A stretch of DNA of 64,000 nucleotides from JACQAP01 sp035275265 (lineage in GTDB: Bacteria; Pseudomonadota; Gammaproteobacteria; Burkholderiales; JACQAP01): positions 62,001-126,000 of the forward strand of contig DATENC010000028.1 in NCBI GenBank assembly GCA_035275265.1. Reading direction: 5' to 3'. Both the position numbers and the translations under genes were made by a program. Below the pieces are notes generated by a model. The model was given only the letters and a program-made list of their open reading frames with translations. It made no database searches and was not told the DNA's origin. Shown here piece after piece: positions 49,609-58,115 of this stretch. Position 1 is the first letter of the stretch. Every line of letters begins with the position of its first letter.

Positions 49609-51219
49609 CTGACCCACGGAGTCATCGTTCTGAATGACGGGCTGTATTGGGACGGCTGGCTGGTGGATGTCTGGCAACAGAACAAAGACAAGAACTCCAT
49701 GCGCCGATTTTATTCAGAAGTCGGCATGCCGTATCTCTACTTCGAACACTCGATCCTGGGCCGTTTTCCATCACGGAACCTTGCCTATCGGGCGATCTCC
49801 CTTTTCTCTATCCTGTCTATTGCGGTCTTCGTTTTTCTGACCGCGGTGCACACGAACGTGTTCAACCCACTGCAGGCAGCAGTGATTGCGCTGTTGCTTC
49901 TTTCGTATCCCGCCTACGCGGTCACATTCGATGGTGTAGCAAGCCTCCAATACACTTTCAAGATCGCGCTTTTTTACGTGGCCTGTTTTTGCGCAGTCAC
50001 GACAATTGGCAATTCTGATAGTGCCAGCATGGCTGTCTTCGCGCTCTCACTTGTCCTTCTTTTCTTTTCGTTCAACGCCAATTCGTTGCTGGTCTACATA
50101 TGGGGATTCCTGCTTTTTTATTCATGGCTTGTATATTCGTCGACCGGGTTTAGTCGTTATGAAGTTGCAAAAGTAGTCCTGCTCGCAATGTTGCCGTTCT
50201 CATACTGGCTGTTGAAAGAGACGTTTGCTCCGCGCCATGGCTATTACAAGAACTACAACACGATACGAATAACGCCGTTCTCTGCAGTGAAAACCGGGTT
50301 GCAGGCGTTCCGATACGGCATCGACGTGCCGATGATCAAGCCGGTACTCGAAGTAGTGCAGTGGAAGAACGCTTTCACTGTGCTTGCGAGCATTGCAATT
50401 GGCTCATTGCTGTTCGATTACGGCATTGATTTGTGGGCGGTACAAAAAGTGAACGCACTGGCAATTCTGGCGGCTGGCTATGTACTCGCGTTCCTGGGCG
50501 CTCTGCCCTTCATACTCGTGGGACAGGTTTTCTACGAGGGCGGATGGACTTCGAAGAACTGCATGCTTTTACACCTACCGTTCGCGCTCGTAGTTCTCGG
50601 GTGGTTGCAGTTCGTGCCCGACTCTTTCGGGATCGTTCTGATCCCGATCATCTTGCTCGCGAATGCGGTCTACATCGTCAAGATCCACCTACTCTACATC
50701 GCCATATCAGTCAAGGACAAAGCGCTGATCCGTTGGTTCTCCGCAAATCCCCAATTGAGCTCCGCGTCAGTTATCAAGATTCGCGAATCTCATTGGATTG
50801 AGTATCCATTCGAGCGTCTCGCGGACATGTACCGGCCTGCGTACCTGTCTTGCATGGTCAAACGCATCTGGCCGGAAAGCCGCATCCTCGCGATCCTGGA
50901 CGACTTGGGCTCTTCCGCAGGGCGGTCATTAACTGCGGCTGAGATTGAGCAGGCGCTCGAGGAAACCACCATAAGGTACAGTTTCGCGCCACAAGTCCAA
51001 CCCGGACCTCAATATCTGATCACCATTACCGCTACAACCGAAACATGGCGCTCGGCCGATACTGGCGAGTCCTTTCATGTGCGAAGGGAGGTTAGTCCAT
51101 TGAAACAGCCTGCCATGGTTAGAATGGCGTTTCAGTATTTGTATCGAAAATGGTTATCGCCACACCGGTTGGACAGCTTGTTCGAGCAGCACTTTGCATT
51201 TAGCGCCTCCGAATTATGA
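49552..51219 (+). CDS. Polytopic membrane protein of unknown function, probable non-AUG start
   Basis: About 555 aa with roughly 10-12 transmembrane helices in residues 1-400 and a soluble C-terminal domain (about 420-555). The N-terminus IETLFDYLPWISLILGYGI is conserved in the stub at 45525. Yet between the in-frame TGA (49546-49548) and a TTG at 49588 there is no ATG, GTG or TTG. AGGAG (49540-49544) is 7 nt before the ATA at 49552, chosen here; CTG 49573 and TTG 49588 are alternatives. Topology suits a glycan polymerase, flippase or GtrII-like transferase, but no family motif is certain. Confidence 0.65.
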   Translation: METLFDYLPWISLILGYGILTHGVIVLNDGLYWDGWLVDVWQQNKDKNSMRRFYSEVGMPYLYFEHSILGRFPSRNLAYRAISLFSILSIAVFVFLTAVHTNVFNPLQAAVIALLLLSYPAYAVTFDGVASLQYTFKIALFYVACFCAVTTIGNSDSASMAVFALSLVLLFFSFNANSLLVYIWGFLLFYSWLVYSSTGFSRYEVAKVVLLAMLPFSYWLLKETFAPRHGYYKNYNTIRITPFSAVKTGLQAFRYGIDVPMIKPVLEVVQWKNAFTVLASIAIGSLLFDYGIDLWAVQKVNALAILAAGYVLAFLGALPFILVGQVFYEGGWTSKNCMLLHLPFALVVLGWLQFVPDSFGIVLIPIILLANAVYIVKIHLLYIAISVKDKALIRWFSANPQLSSASVIKIRESHWIEYPFERLADMYRPAYLSCMVKRIWPESRILAILDDLGSSAGRSLTAAEIEQALEETTIRYSFAPQVQPGPQYLITITATTETWRSADTGESFHVRREVSPLKQPAMVRMAFQYLYRKWLSPHRLDSLFEQHFAFSASEL

Positions 51220-51364
51220 TTTGAGGCTTTAGCCGTTTGCGATGCACGGTATGTTCTCTGGTCACATGACTTACGACGCGGCAGATGAACAGATGGAGGC
51301 CCGCGACCGCGATCCCCACGATTTCTCTAGGATTTGTTGACTGGAAGAGGTACTGCAAAAAAGC

Positions 51365-52618
51365 ATGTACAAGAAAATCCAAAAGTGCCGCATGTGCGGT
51401 AATGCAGAGTTGGTCCCGGTCGTTGATCTGGGCGAACAATACCTGACCGGTGTCTTTCCTCGACCAGAAAACGACAGCACCCTTACCAAGGGGCCTTTGC
51501 GGCTGGTCAAATGCCATGGCGGCGAGGATGTCTGCGGCTTGCTCCAACTCGAGCATAGCTACGATCTCGACGAAATGTACGGAGAGAACTACGGCTATCG
51601 CTCTGGCCTCAACGCCAGCATGGTGCGACATCTGCAGGAGAAAGTGGCGCGCATTCGCGGAACCGTCGAACTGCATCGCGACGATCTGGTGGTCGATATT
51701 GGCAGTAACGACGGCACCACTCTTGGGGCGTATTCAGATGATCTGCTGTTGGTCGGCATCGACCCCACGGGCGAAAAATTCCGGAAATACTATGCCACCC
51801 ATCTCAATCTGATTTCCGAATACTTTTCGGCCGACGTCTTGACGCGAGCCTTTCCCGGCCGCAAGGCCAAAGTGGTGACGTCCTTTTCGATGTTCTACGA
51901 TCTCGAGAGTCCGATCGACTTTGCGCGGGAAGTTGCCAGCGTACTCGACTCCAAGGAAGGAATTTGGGTTTTCGAGCAAAGTTACTTGCCTCTCATGCTG
52001 GAACGGAATGCGTATGACACTATCTGTCACGAGCACCTCGAGTATTACGGCCTGAAGCAGATCGCCTGGCTGGCGGAACGGGCGGGGCTCGTGATCGTGG
52101 ATGTGGAGATCAACGATGTAAACGGCGGCAGTTTCTCGGTCGTTGCAGCCCATCAGGGTTCCAGGCATACCGACAGGAAGGGAATCGTCGCACGCATCCT
52201 GGCGGACGAGGAGTCCGCCGGACTTTCCGGTCTTGGTCCCTACGAGGCATTCTTCAAACGCACCGAGCAAAGCCGGCTCTCCCTGCAAGAGTTTGTAGCC
52301 AAGGTTCGTCGTGATGGCGCTCGGCTGTGCGGACTGGGAGCCTCCACCAAGGGAAACGTAGTGCTGCAGTACTGCGGTTTCGGCGCCGACGACATCGAAG
52401 TAATCGGCGATGTCAACCCGGACAAGTTCGGTGCGCTGACCCCGGGCACGTGGATACCCATCGAAGACGAAGCAAAGGTGCTGGCATCATCTCCTGACTT
52501 CTTGCTCGTTCTGCCCTGGCATTTCCGTGAATTCTTTCTCCGCAATCCGATCTTCAAGGGCCGCCAGTTGGTGTTTCCACTGCCGCAGCTCGAGGTGATG
52601 ACGCCAGAGAGTCGTTGA
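51365..52618 (+). CDS. NDP-sugar C-methyltransferase (TylCIII/NovU-like)
   Basis: 417-aa, three-part enzyme. The N-terminal zinc domain (residues 8-60) has CRMCGNAELVPVVDLGEQYLTGVFP and later Cys/His. The SAM domain shows LVVDIGSNDGTTLGAY. The C-terminal domain (about 290-417) contains LCGLGASTKGNVVLQYCG and GDVNPDKFGALTPGT. This is the architecture of C-3/C-5 sugar methyltransferases that act on keto-sugar nucleotides. The conserved catalytic segment is FEQSYLPLMLERNAYDTICHEHLEYY (His-Glu-His). It begins a six-gene run in which each gene overlaps or nearly abuts the next. Confidence 0.88.
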   Translation: MYKKIQKCRMCGNAELVPVVDLGEQYLTGVFPRPENDSTLTKGPLRLVKCHGGEDVCGLLQLEHSYDLDEMYGENYGYRSGLNASMVRHLQEKVARIRGTVELHRDDLVVDIGSNDGTTLGAYSDDLLLVGIDPTGEKFRKYYATHLNLISEYFSADVLTRAFPGRKAKVVTSFSMFYDLESPIDFAREVASVLDSKEGIWVFEQSYLPLMLERNAYDTICHEHLEYYGLKQIAWLAERAGLVIVDVEINDVNGGSFSVVAAHQGSRHTDRKGIVARILADEESAGLSGLGPYEAFFKRTEQSRLSLQEFVAKVRRDGARLCGLGASTKGNVVLQYCGFGADDIEVIGDVNPDKFGALTPGTWIPIEDEAKVLASSPDFLLVLPWHFREFFLRNPIFKGRQLVFPLPQLEVMTPESR

Positions 52619-53064
52619 TGTTCGTTTCGGAAGAGTTGTACTTGCAAATCTTGCGGGTGATGCCGATTCCCTGCGTGGATCTTCTCATCGTGGATGACGC
52701 AGGTGACGTGTTGCTCCTCCTTCGAAGGAATGAGCCTGCCGCAGGTCAATGGTGGTTCCCGGGGGGGCGGGTATTCTTTGGTGAGTTGCGGCGCGACGCC
52801 GCGAAGCGCAAGCTTGAACAAGAGTGCGGCCTTTCATCAACGCAGTTCCAAGAGCTTGGCACGTTTGACGTGCTTCTAGGTAACGGCCCGAATCAACGCT
52901 CTCATGCAATCACCACGTTGTTCAAGGTGCGGGTCGCCTCCGGGCACTACATACGAACTGACCCTCAGAGCAGCGAAGCCTGCTGGCTCACTCCTCGAAA
53001 GTGGTTGGATCGCGGACTGCATCCTTTTGTCTGTAAGCGGCTCGAGGAGGTTGCCAAGTCATGA
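52618..53064 (+). CDS. Nudix hydrolase, GDP-mannose mannosyl hydrolase-like
   Basis: 148-aa Nudix protein. The box runs GGRVFFGELRRDAAKRKLEQECGL, with the usual RE-x-x-EE altered as in GDP-mannose mannosyl hydrolases. The segment PAAGQWWFPGGRVFFGE is typical of that subgroup, and the N-terminal VDLLIVDDAGDVLLLLRRNEPAAG also fits. It would hydrolyse a GDP-sugar and so control or recycle sugar nucleotide. The ATG shares its A with the stop of the C-methyltransferase, and the end overlaps the next gene by ATGA. Confidence 0.85.
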   Translation: MFVSEELYLQILRVMPIPCVDLLIVDDAGDVLLLLRRNEPAAGQWWFPGGRVFFGELRRDAAKRKLEQECGLSSTQFQELGTFDVLLGNGPNQRSHAITTLFKVRVASGHYIRTDPQSSEACWLTPRKWLDRGLHPFVCKRLEEVAKS

Positions 53065-53771
53065 CCAAGCCACACAAACCGCAAGAATACTGGAACGAGA
53101 ATATTGACAAATGGGGCAAACTATACCTTGAGATCTCTCATTCGCATGAGAATCTTAACGCGCCCGCGTGGCTAGGTTTTCTTTACAAGCAAATCATCGT
53201 GCCCCTAGAAGCAAGATTGATGACTGAACGCTATCGCTTGACGATGTCGTTCATCGATCGATATGTTCGTGAGGGCATTACCGTGGTCGATGTCGGCTGT
53301 GGTACCGGGATTTTTACGGTTGAAATGCTTCGGCGGGGCGCGCGGGTGAAGGCAGTCGATTTTGCGCAAAGCTCTCTCAATTTGACAAAGTCTCTTGTTG
53401 AGGAACTCGTGCCGGAAAAGAGTGCCAATGTCGACTATCTATTGATGGACGTTTCCAAGCAACACCTACCGGACTCGGATGTCGTTCTTGCAATGGGTGT
53501 AACGCCATATCTCGATAGGATTGCGCCGTTCTACGACAACATCTTGCCAACCACAAAAACATTTTACTGCCTCATCCTCGATTCGGGGCATTGGGCGAAC
53601 CGGATTCGTAGTGTGCTGACGTTCCTCAATGTCCGCAACATGCATTGGTTTTCACGAACGGAAATTGATTCGATAGTGGCACGTCATAACTGGCAGCTCA
53701 TAGAGAGAAAGTCGTTCGCCTCCGGCTATCTCGACTTGGTTCAGAAGAAAGAGCATGGGCACATCGAATAA
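53061..53771 (+). CDS. Class I SAM-dependent methyltransferase
   Basis: 236-aa single-domain methyltransferase. Motif I is VVDVGCGTGIFTVEML, followed by VKAVDFAQSSLN (acidic post-I) and VDYLLMDVSKQHLPDSDVVLAMGV. The N-terminal EYWNENIDKWGKLY is often seen in sugar or lipid methyltransferases. The substrate is unknown, but the position between a Nudix enzyme and a sugar aminotransferase suggests a glycan or NDP-sugar. Translationally coupled on both sides. Confidence 0.83.
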   Translation: MTKPHKPQEYWNENIDKWGKLYLEISHSHENLNAPAWLGFLYKQIIVPLEARLMTERYRLTMSFIDRYVREGITVVDVGCGTGIFTVEMLRRGARVKAVDFAQSSLNLTKSLVEELVPEKSANVDYLLMDVSKQHLPDSDVVLAMGVTPYLDRIAPFYDNILPTTKTFYCLILDSGHWANRIRSVLTFLNVRNMHWFSRTEIDSIVARHNWQLIERKSFASGYLDLVQKKEHGHIE

Positions 53772-54864
53772 ACATCATATCCCATGGGCACGACCCGACT
53801 TTTGGGGTCTGGAAGAGAAATACCTTGTTGAGGCGCTTCATTCGACCTGGATATCCGGTGGTGCGTTTGTTGACCGTCTTGAACACGAGGTTGCAAAGTT
53901 CTCCGGCTCGCCTTTTGCCGTTTCGGCATCCAATGGCACAACAGCAATCCACCTTGTCTATCTCAGCATGGGTCTAGGGCCTGGGGATGAAGTGATTGTC
54001 CCCGGATTCTGTTACCTCGCCGCAGCAAACATCGCTTTGCAGATGGGCATAAAGCCCGTATTTGCGGAAGTCGATCCAGACACCTTCTGTGTCACCGCCG
54101 AATCGATCGAGGCCGTCATTACAACGCAAACCAAGCTGATCGTCGCTGTCCATACTTACGGGAACGTTTGCGATATGGACGCCATCATGTCGCTGGCGCA
54201 AGGCATGGGCATTACCGTGCTAGAGGATGCCGCCGAGTCCTTCGCATCCAGCTACAAAGGCCGGCAGTCGGGCGCAATCGCCCATATCGGCATCTACAGC
54301 TTTCAAGCCACGAAGACCATCACGACGGGTGAAGGTGGTATGGTCGTGACTGGCGACGAAGCGTTGCAGCGGACCATGAGGCTTTATCGCAGTCACGGCG
54401 TATTGGGTCGGCGCTATTGGCACGAACTGCCAGGCCACAACTTCAGGCTCACCAATCTGCAGGCGGCGCTGGGCTGTGCCCAACTCGCGCGTCTCGACTC
54501 GATCGTCAAGGAACGCCAGCGTGTACATCGAGCCTATAAGGCTATATTGAACGACGTTCAAGGGATACGCCTGCAGACCTTCCGACACGATGTCGATCCG
54601 GTCTTGTGGGCCTTTGCCCTTGAGCTCCATCCGGCCGCATTTCCTCAGGGACGCGACAAAGTAATCGAACAGCTCGCGGTCGAGGGAATCGAGACCCGAA
54701 ACGGCTTCTATGCGGCCAGTCAGCTTCCCATGTTTCCGGATTGCGGCTCATTGCCGACTTGCGAGCGGCTGGCGACTAACGTCATCAGCCTGCCAACGTT
54801 CCCGTCTTTGGACGACCGGCAAATCCACTACATCAGTTCGAAATTGGTCGCCTTGCGGAAGTAA
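53755..54864 (+). CDS. DegT/DnrJ/EryC1-family sugar aminotransferase
   Basis: PLP enzyme (369 aa) that aminates a keto-sugar nucleotide. Landmarks: WARPDFWGLEEKYLVEALHSTWISGG, SNGTTAIHLVYLSMGLGPGDEVIVPGFCYLAAAN, the PLP-site DAAESFASSYKGRQSG and the catalytic Lys in FQATKTITTGEGGM, and FRLTNLQAALGCAQL. It is closest in look to perosamine/4-amino-sugar synthases. It overlaps the preceding methyltransferase by 17 nt. Product could be a 4-amino-4,6-dideoxyhexose. Confidence 0.88.
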   Translation: MGTSNKHHIPWARPDFWGLEEKYLVEALHSTWISGGAFVDRLEHEVAKFSGSPFAVSASNGTTAIHLVYLSMGLGPGDEVIVPGFCYLAAANIALQMGIKPVFAEVDPDTFCVTAESIEAVITTQTKLIVAVHTYGNVCDMDAIMSLAQGMGITVLEDAAESFASSYKGRQSGAIAHIGIYSFQATKTITTGEGGMVVTGDEALQRTMRLYRSHGVLGRRYWHELPGHNFRLTNLQAALGCAQLARLDSIVKERQRVHRAYKAILNDVQGIRLQTFRHDVDPVLWAFALELHPAAFPQGRDKVIEQLAVEGIETRNGFYAASQLPMFPDCGSLPTCERLATNVISLPTFPSLDDRQIHYISSKLVALRK

Positions 54865-54865
54865 G

Positions 54866-55663
54866 ATGAAGTTCAACGACGGCATCTTGGAACGCTACCT
54901 GAGCGTAGCGCCAATTCCTCTAGCATTCGAGCGCTTTCTCGAGGCCCTCATCTATCAGCGACACAGCTTTCGGAGACCGATCCTCGATATCGGATGCGGC
55001 GAAGGACTTTTTGCAAAAGTCGTGTTTGGCGAGAATATCGATACCGGAATCGACCCGGATCCACGGGAGTTGGACAGGGCACGAGTCCTCGAGGCTTACG
55101 CGGAGCTGATCGAGTGCACTGGTGATGCCATCGACAAGCCGGACGGACACTTCAAGACTATTTTTTCCAACAGCGTTCTCGAGCATATTCCTGACGTCGA
55201 GCCGGTTTTCCTCGAGGCGCATCGACTCCTTGCTCATGGCGGCAAGTTCTACGTCACCGTGCCGTCGAACCGCTTTGATGAATATAGCGTCGCGAATCAA
55301 CTACTGTGTGCGATGGGTTTGCATGGTCTGGCCGGCAGATATCGGTCATTCTTTAATAGTTTCTGGCGCCACTATCATTACTACACACCGGAAGGATGGA
55401 GCGCGCTCGCGCGGAAAACCGGCTTTAAGGTCATTGAAGTACATACTTACGCCACCAAGAGCAACTGTCTGCTGAATGACTTCCTCGCCCCTTTCAGCGT
55501 TATTTCGTTCGTTATCAAGAAAATCTTCAACCGTTGGGTACTCTTTCCTGGCCTGCGCAGCCTCATAATGAAGCCGGTAGCGTCGGCTGGGCATCGATTG
55601 CTGAAAGGAGGCGATTCCGTCCGGGACGGTGGCCTCGTGTTCATGGAACTGACGAAGGAATGA
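54866..55663 (+). CDS. Class I SAM-dependent methyltransferase
   Basis: 265-aa methyltransferase. ATG 54866 is one nt after the DegT stop. Motif I is ILDIGCGEGLFAKVVFG, and SNSVLEHIPDVEPVFLEAHRLLAHGGKFYVTVPS is a typical motif II/III region. The C-terminal segment is hydrophobic (LNDFLAPFSVISFVIKKIF), suggesting membrane association and perhaps a lipid-linked substrate. It ends by overlapping the DPM1-like gene as ATGA. Confidence 0.83.
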   Translation: MKFNDGILERYLSVAPIPLAFERFLEALIYQRHSFRRPILDIGCGEGLFAKVVFGENIDTGIDPDPRELDRARVLEAYAELIECTGDAIDKPDGHFKTIFSNSVLEHIPDVEPVFLEAHRLLAHGGKFYVTVPSNRFDEYSVANQLLCAMGLHGLAGRYRSFFNSFWRHYHYYTPEGWSALARKTGFKVIEVHTYATKSNCLLNDFLAPFSVISFVIKKIFNRWVLFPGLRSLIMKPVASAGHRLLKGGDSVRDGGLVFMELTKE

Positions 55664-56370
55664 AAGCTTCGGTGATCCTTCCGACCTACAACGAGGCAGG
55701 CAATATCGTCGGTCTTGTTGAAGAAATCCTTGCCAATTTCCCACCACACATTGAACCGGAGATTCTGATCGTGGACGATGACAGTCCGGACAATACCTTC
55801 GAAATCGCGAACAAAGCCTTTGCTGCAAAGCGCGCAGTGCGCGTGATTCTGCGAACGGAGGATCGTGGATTTGCAAAATCGATCCGTGCCGGAATTGAAC
55901 AAGCAACTGGCGAATTCATCATCGTCATGGATACTGACTTCACGCATGATCCGATCGAGATTCCGCGCATGCTGCACATAGCGGACATCTACGATATTGT
56001 CAGCGGATCGAGGTTCTGTGCAGGCGGTAACATGCAGGACAAGAAGCACTATCTGACCAGCCTGGCATATAACTGGCTATTACGCGTGCTACTGCACACC
56101 CAGGTTCAGGACAACCTTGGCGGGTATTTCGTCATGAAGCGCGAGAAGATACTCTCGCTTCCACTGGACCAGATATTCTTTGGCTACGGCGAGTATTTCT
56201 TTCGCTTGCTGTACTTTGCCCACCGGCGCGGATTCAAGGTCATCGAAATTCCTGCCATTTACCGGGTACGCACCTATGGCGCCAGCAAATCAAACTTCCT
56301 GAAGATGCTATTTTCTTATTCCAAGGCGGCAATCCTGCTCAGGATAAATAGCCGGAATCCTCCCAAATAA
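55660..56370 (+). CDS. Dolichyl/undecaprenyl-phosphate mannosyltransferase-like GT2
   Basis: 236-aa GT-A transferase of the DPM1 type, moving a hexose from a nucleotide sugar to polyprenyl phosphate. Motifs: SVILPTYNEAGNIVGLVEEIL, LIVDDDSPDNTFEIA, IVMDTDFTHDPIEIPRML (DxD), and the QxxRW-like end is VPAIYRVRTYGASKSNF (here IPAIYRVR). No C-terminal transmembrane domain, like the soluble DPM1. It ends the six-gene operon, converging with the flippase gene. Confidence 0.85.
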   Translation: MKASVILPTYNEAGNIVGLVEEILANFPPHIEPEILIVDDDSPDNTFEIANKAFAAKRAVRVILRTEDRGFAKSIRAGIEQATGEFIIVMDTDFTHDPIEIPRMLHIADIYDIVSGSRFCAGGNMQDKKHYLTSLAYNWLLRVLLHTQVQDNLGGYFVMKREKILSLPLDQIFFGYGEYFFRLLYFAHRRGFKVIEIPAIYRVRTYGASKSNFLKMLFSYSKAAILLRINSRNPPK

Positions 56371-56392
56371 GGCAATCCGTCCGTATCTGTAT

Positions 56393-57907
56393 TCACGGCT
56401 CGCTGACCTTGGTCTTACCAGGAAGTTGTCGTAGGAGGAGTGCTCGTATCTGTGGCGCAGCCAACGTTGCCGCCAGCAGTGTTAGCAATGACACCGCTGC
56501 AAGATTGACGAGCATCCATCCTTGGGAGTCCGCTGTCCCTGTCACCTGTCTCCAAATAACGGCAACCGTCAGAGCCGCTGCCAGCGGCGCGCCAACATCG
56601 ATAACAAACCAGTCGCGCAATTGGCCGGGTAGCAATCGGCGGTGAATGATCGGAAGGAAGAAAGCGACGTATCCGCAATTCAGAACGAGCCATACCCAGG
56701 CCGCGCCTAAGCCACCGTATCGCGACGACATGAAGTAGATGAACGGTCCCAACAGTATCACCGTGACGGAATGCGTGTAGAACACCAGACGCGTGCCACC
56801 GGACGCAAGCTGGAGGGTGACCGGCAGGTTCATCAGGCCGTTTATGGCCGTGCCTGTGGCAAGCAGCGCCAACATCATGCTGCTGTTGGCCACTATCGCG
56901 GCATTGCGAGTCCAGAGCAACAGAAAATCCGCCGCAAAGAATGCCAGCACGATTGTGACGGGAAGCACGGCTGCTGACATCAACTGGCAGGCGCGATGGT
57001 AGAGGCGCACCAGTTCCTGCCGGTCACCAATCAGCAGAAGCTGCGAAAAGCGCGGGAAGAATGCAGCGGATACGGGATTTATCAAAAAGTAGAGCCCGGC
57101 CGCGACGCGAGAAGCAAGGTTGTAATAGCCGAATGCGTCCAGCGGAAGCACCTTAACGAGAATCATCTTGTCGACCTGGGTTAGGATGACCGACATGACG
57201 GATATGCCGGTCATGCCCGCGGCAAACCGCCATATATCCTTCAGCAGACGCGTGCTGAATGTGGGACGGGCAGGCGATTCGGGCAGCGACCGCCGCAACA
57301 GCAGCCCGGTCAGGAGCGTATCCGCAAGGCCGATTGCTATGGACCATGCAACCAACGCCTGGATAGAGGGTGAAACTTGCCAGATAACCAGAACCCCACC
57401 GATGCTGCTCACGGTTATGGTGATCGAAGAGAGCAGGTTGTAGGCTGCCTGTCTCTGCACACCCATCAATCCGCCGGCGTAAAGCGTTCGCGGCCACTGG
57501 AACGCAACGGCGATCCCCATCATTGTCAGGGCCTGCGTAACGGTTTCAGTCGTGAGCTGTTGCGACTTGATCCAATAAGCCGCAGTGGCAGGCGCCAGGA
57601 TCGCCATGGTCGTGGCGATTGCGATGCCAATCAGCCAGTAGATGATCTCCAGAGTACGTAGCAGATCGTGCATCTCTTGCGCCTTGTCCGGCTGGATCGA
57701 ATACTGTGCGAACTGGCGATTGAGCGCCGTGCCCAACCCGAGGTCGAGAAGAGACAGAATCGCCATCACCGACATGAAGAACCCGATCAGGCCGTAGGCT
57801 TCGATGCCGAGAAAATGAATGTGGATTGGCACCACTGCCAGCGCAAGCAGCGCTGTCCATCCCCTGCCGGCGACATTCGATATGATGTTTTTTCTGATTA
57901 CGGACAT
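56393..57907 (-). CDS. wzx: Wzx-like polysaccharide flippase
   Basis: Polytopic inner-membrane protein (504 aa, about 12-14 helices) of the MATE/MOP superfamily that flips lipid-linked oligosaccharides. The N-terminal NIISNVAGRGWTALLALAVVPIHIHFLGIEAYGLIGFFMSVMAILSLLDLGLGTALNRQFA is typical, as is the central LPLDAFGYYNLASRVAAGLYFLINPVSAAFFPRFSQL. The start ATG is 208 nt from the end of wzt. The island thus has both a flippase and an ABC exporter. Confidence 0.88.
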   Translation of the reverse strand: MSVIRKNIISNVAGRGWTALLALAVVPIHIHFLGIEAYGLIGFFMSVMAILSLLDLGLGTALNRQFAQYSIQPDKAQEMHDLLRTLEIIYWLIGIAIATTMAILAPATAAYWIKSQQLTTETVTQALTMMGIAVAFQWPRTLYAGGLMGVQRQAAYNLLSSITITVSSIGGVLVIWQVSPSIQALVAWSIAIGLADTLLTGLLLRRSLPESPARPTFSTRLLKDIWRFAAGMTGISVMSVILTQVDKMILVKVLPLDAFGYYNLASRVAAGLYFLINPVSAAFFPRFSQLLLIGDRQELVRLYHRACQLMSAAVLPVTIVLAFFAADFLLLWTRNAAIVANSSMMLALLATGTAINGLMNLPVTLQLASGGTRLVFYTHSVTVILLGPFIYFMSSRYGGLGAAWVWLVLNCGYVAFFLPIIHRRLLPGQLRDWFVIDVGAPLAAALTVAVIWRQVTGTADSQGWMLVNLAAVSLLTLLAATLAAPQIRALLLRQLPGKTKVSEP

Positions 57908-58115
57908 GGCGTCATCGAACGACGGTACATCTTCGAGTCAAAGATAGCGCGGGTTCTGTCGGGATAGAACGCATCGTCGATAAAAGATCGTCGTTGGCAG
58001 ACTAATCATTTTGTGCCATATGCTAACTTGCCCCGCCTTCGACGATAGGCTTTGGCGACCGATGGCTCACTCGCTGATCGGAAAAACTGCCCCGCATGCA
58101 CGAAACGACGAGGTA

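Noticed and set aside
51242..51340. Small plus-strand frame (32 codons, MHGMFSGHMTYDAADEQMEA...) before the C-methyltransferase
   Set aside because: The composition looks protein-like, but there is no ribosome site and no known family, and its short length makes chance likely.
51200..51676. Minus-strand frame across the start of the C-methyltransferase
   Set aside because: Antisense to the conserved zinc-binding N-terminus of that enzyme; no motif of its own.
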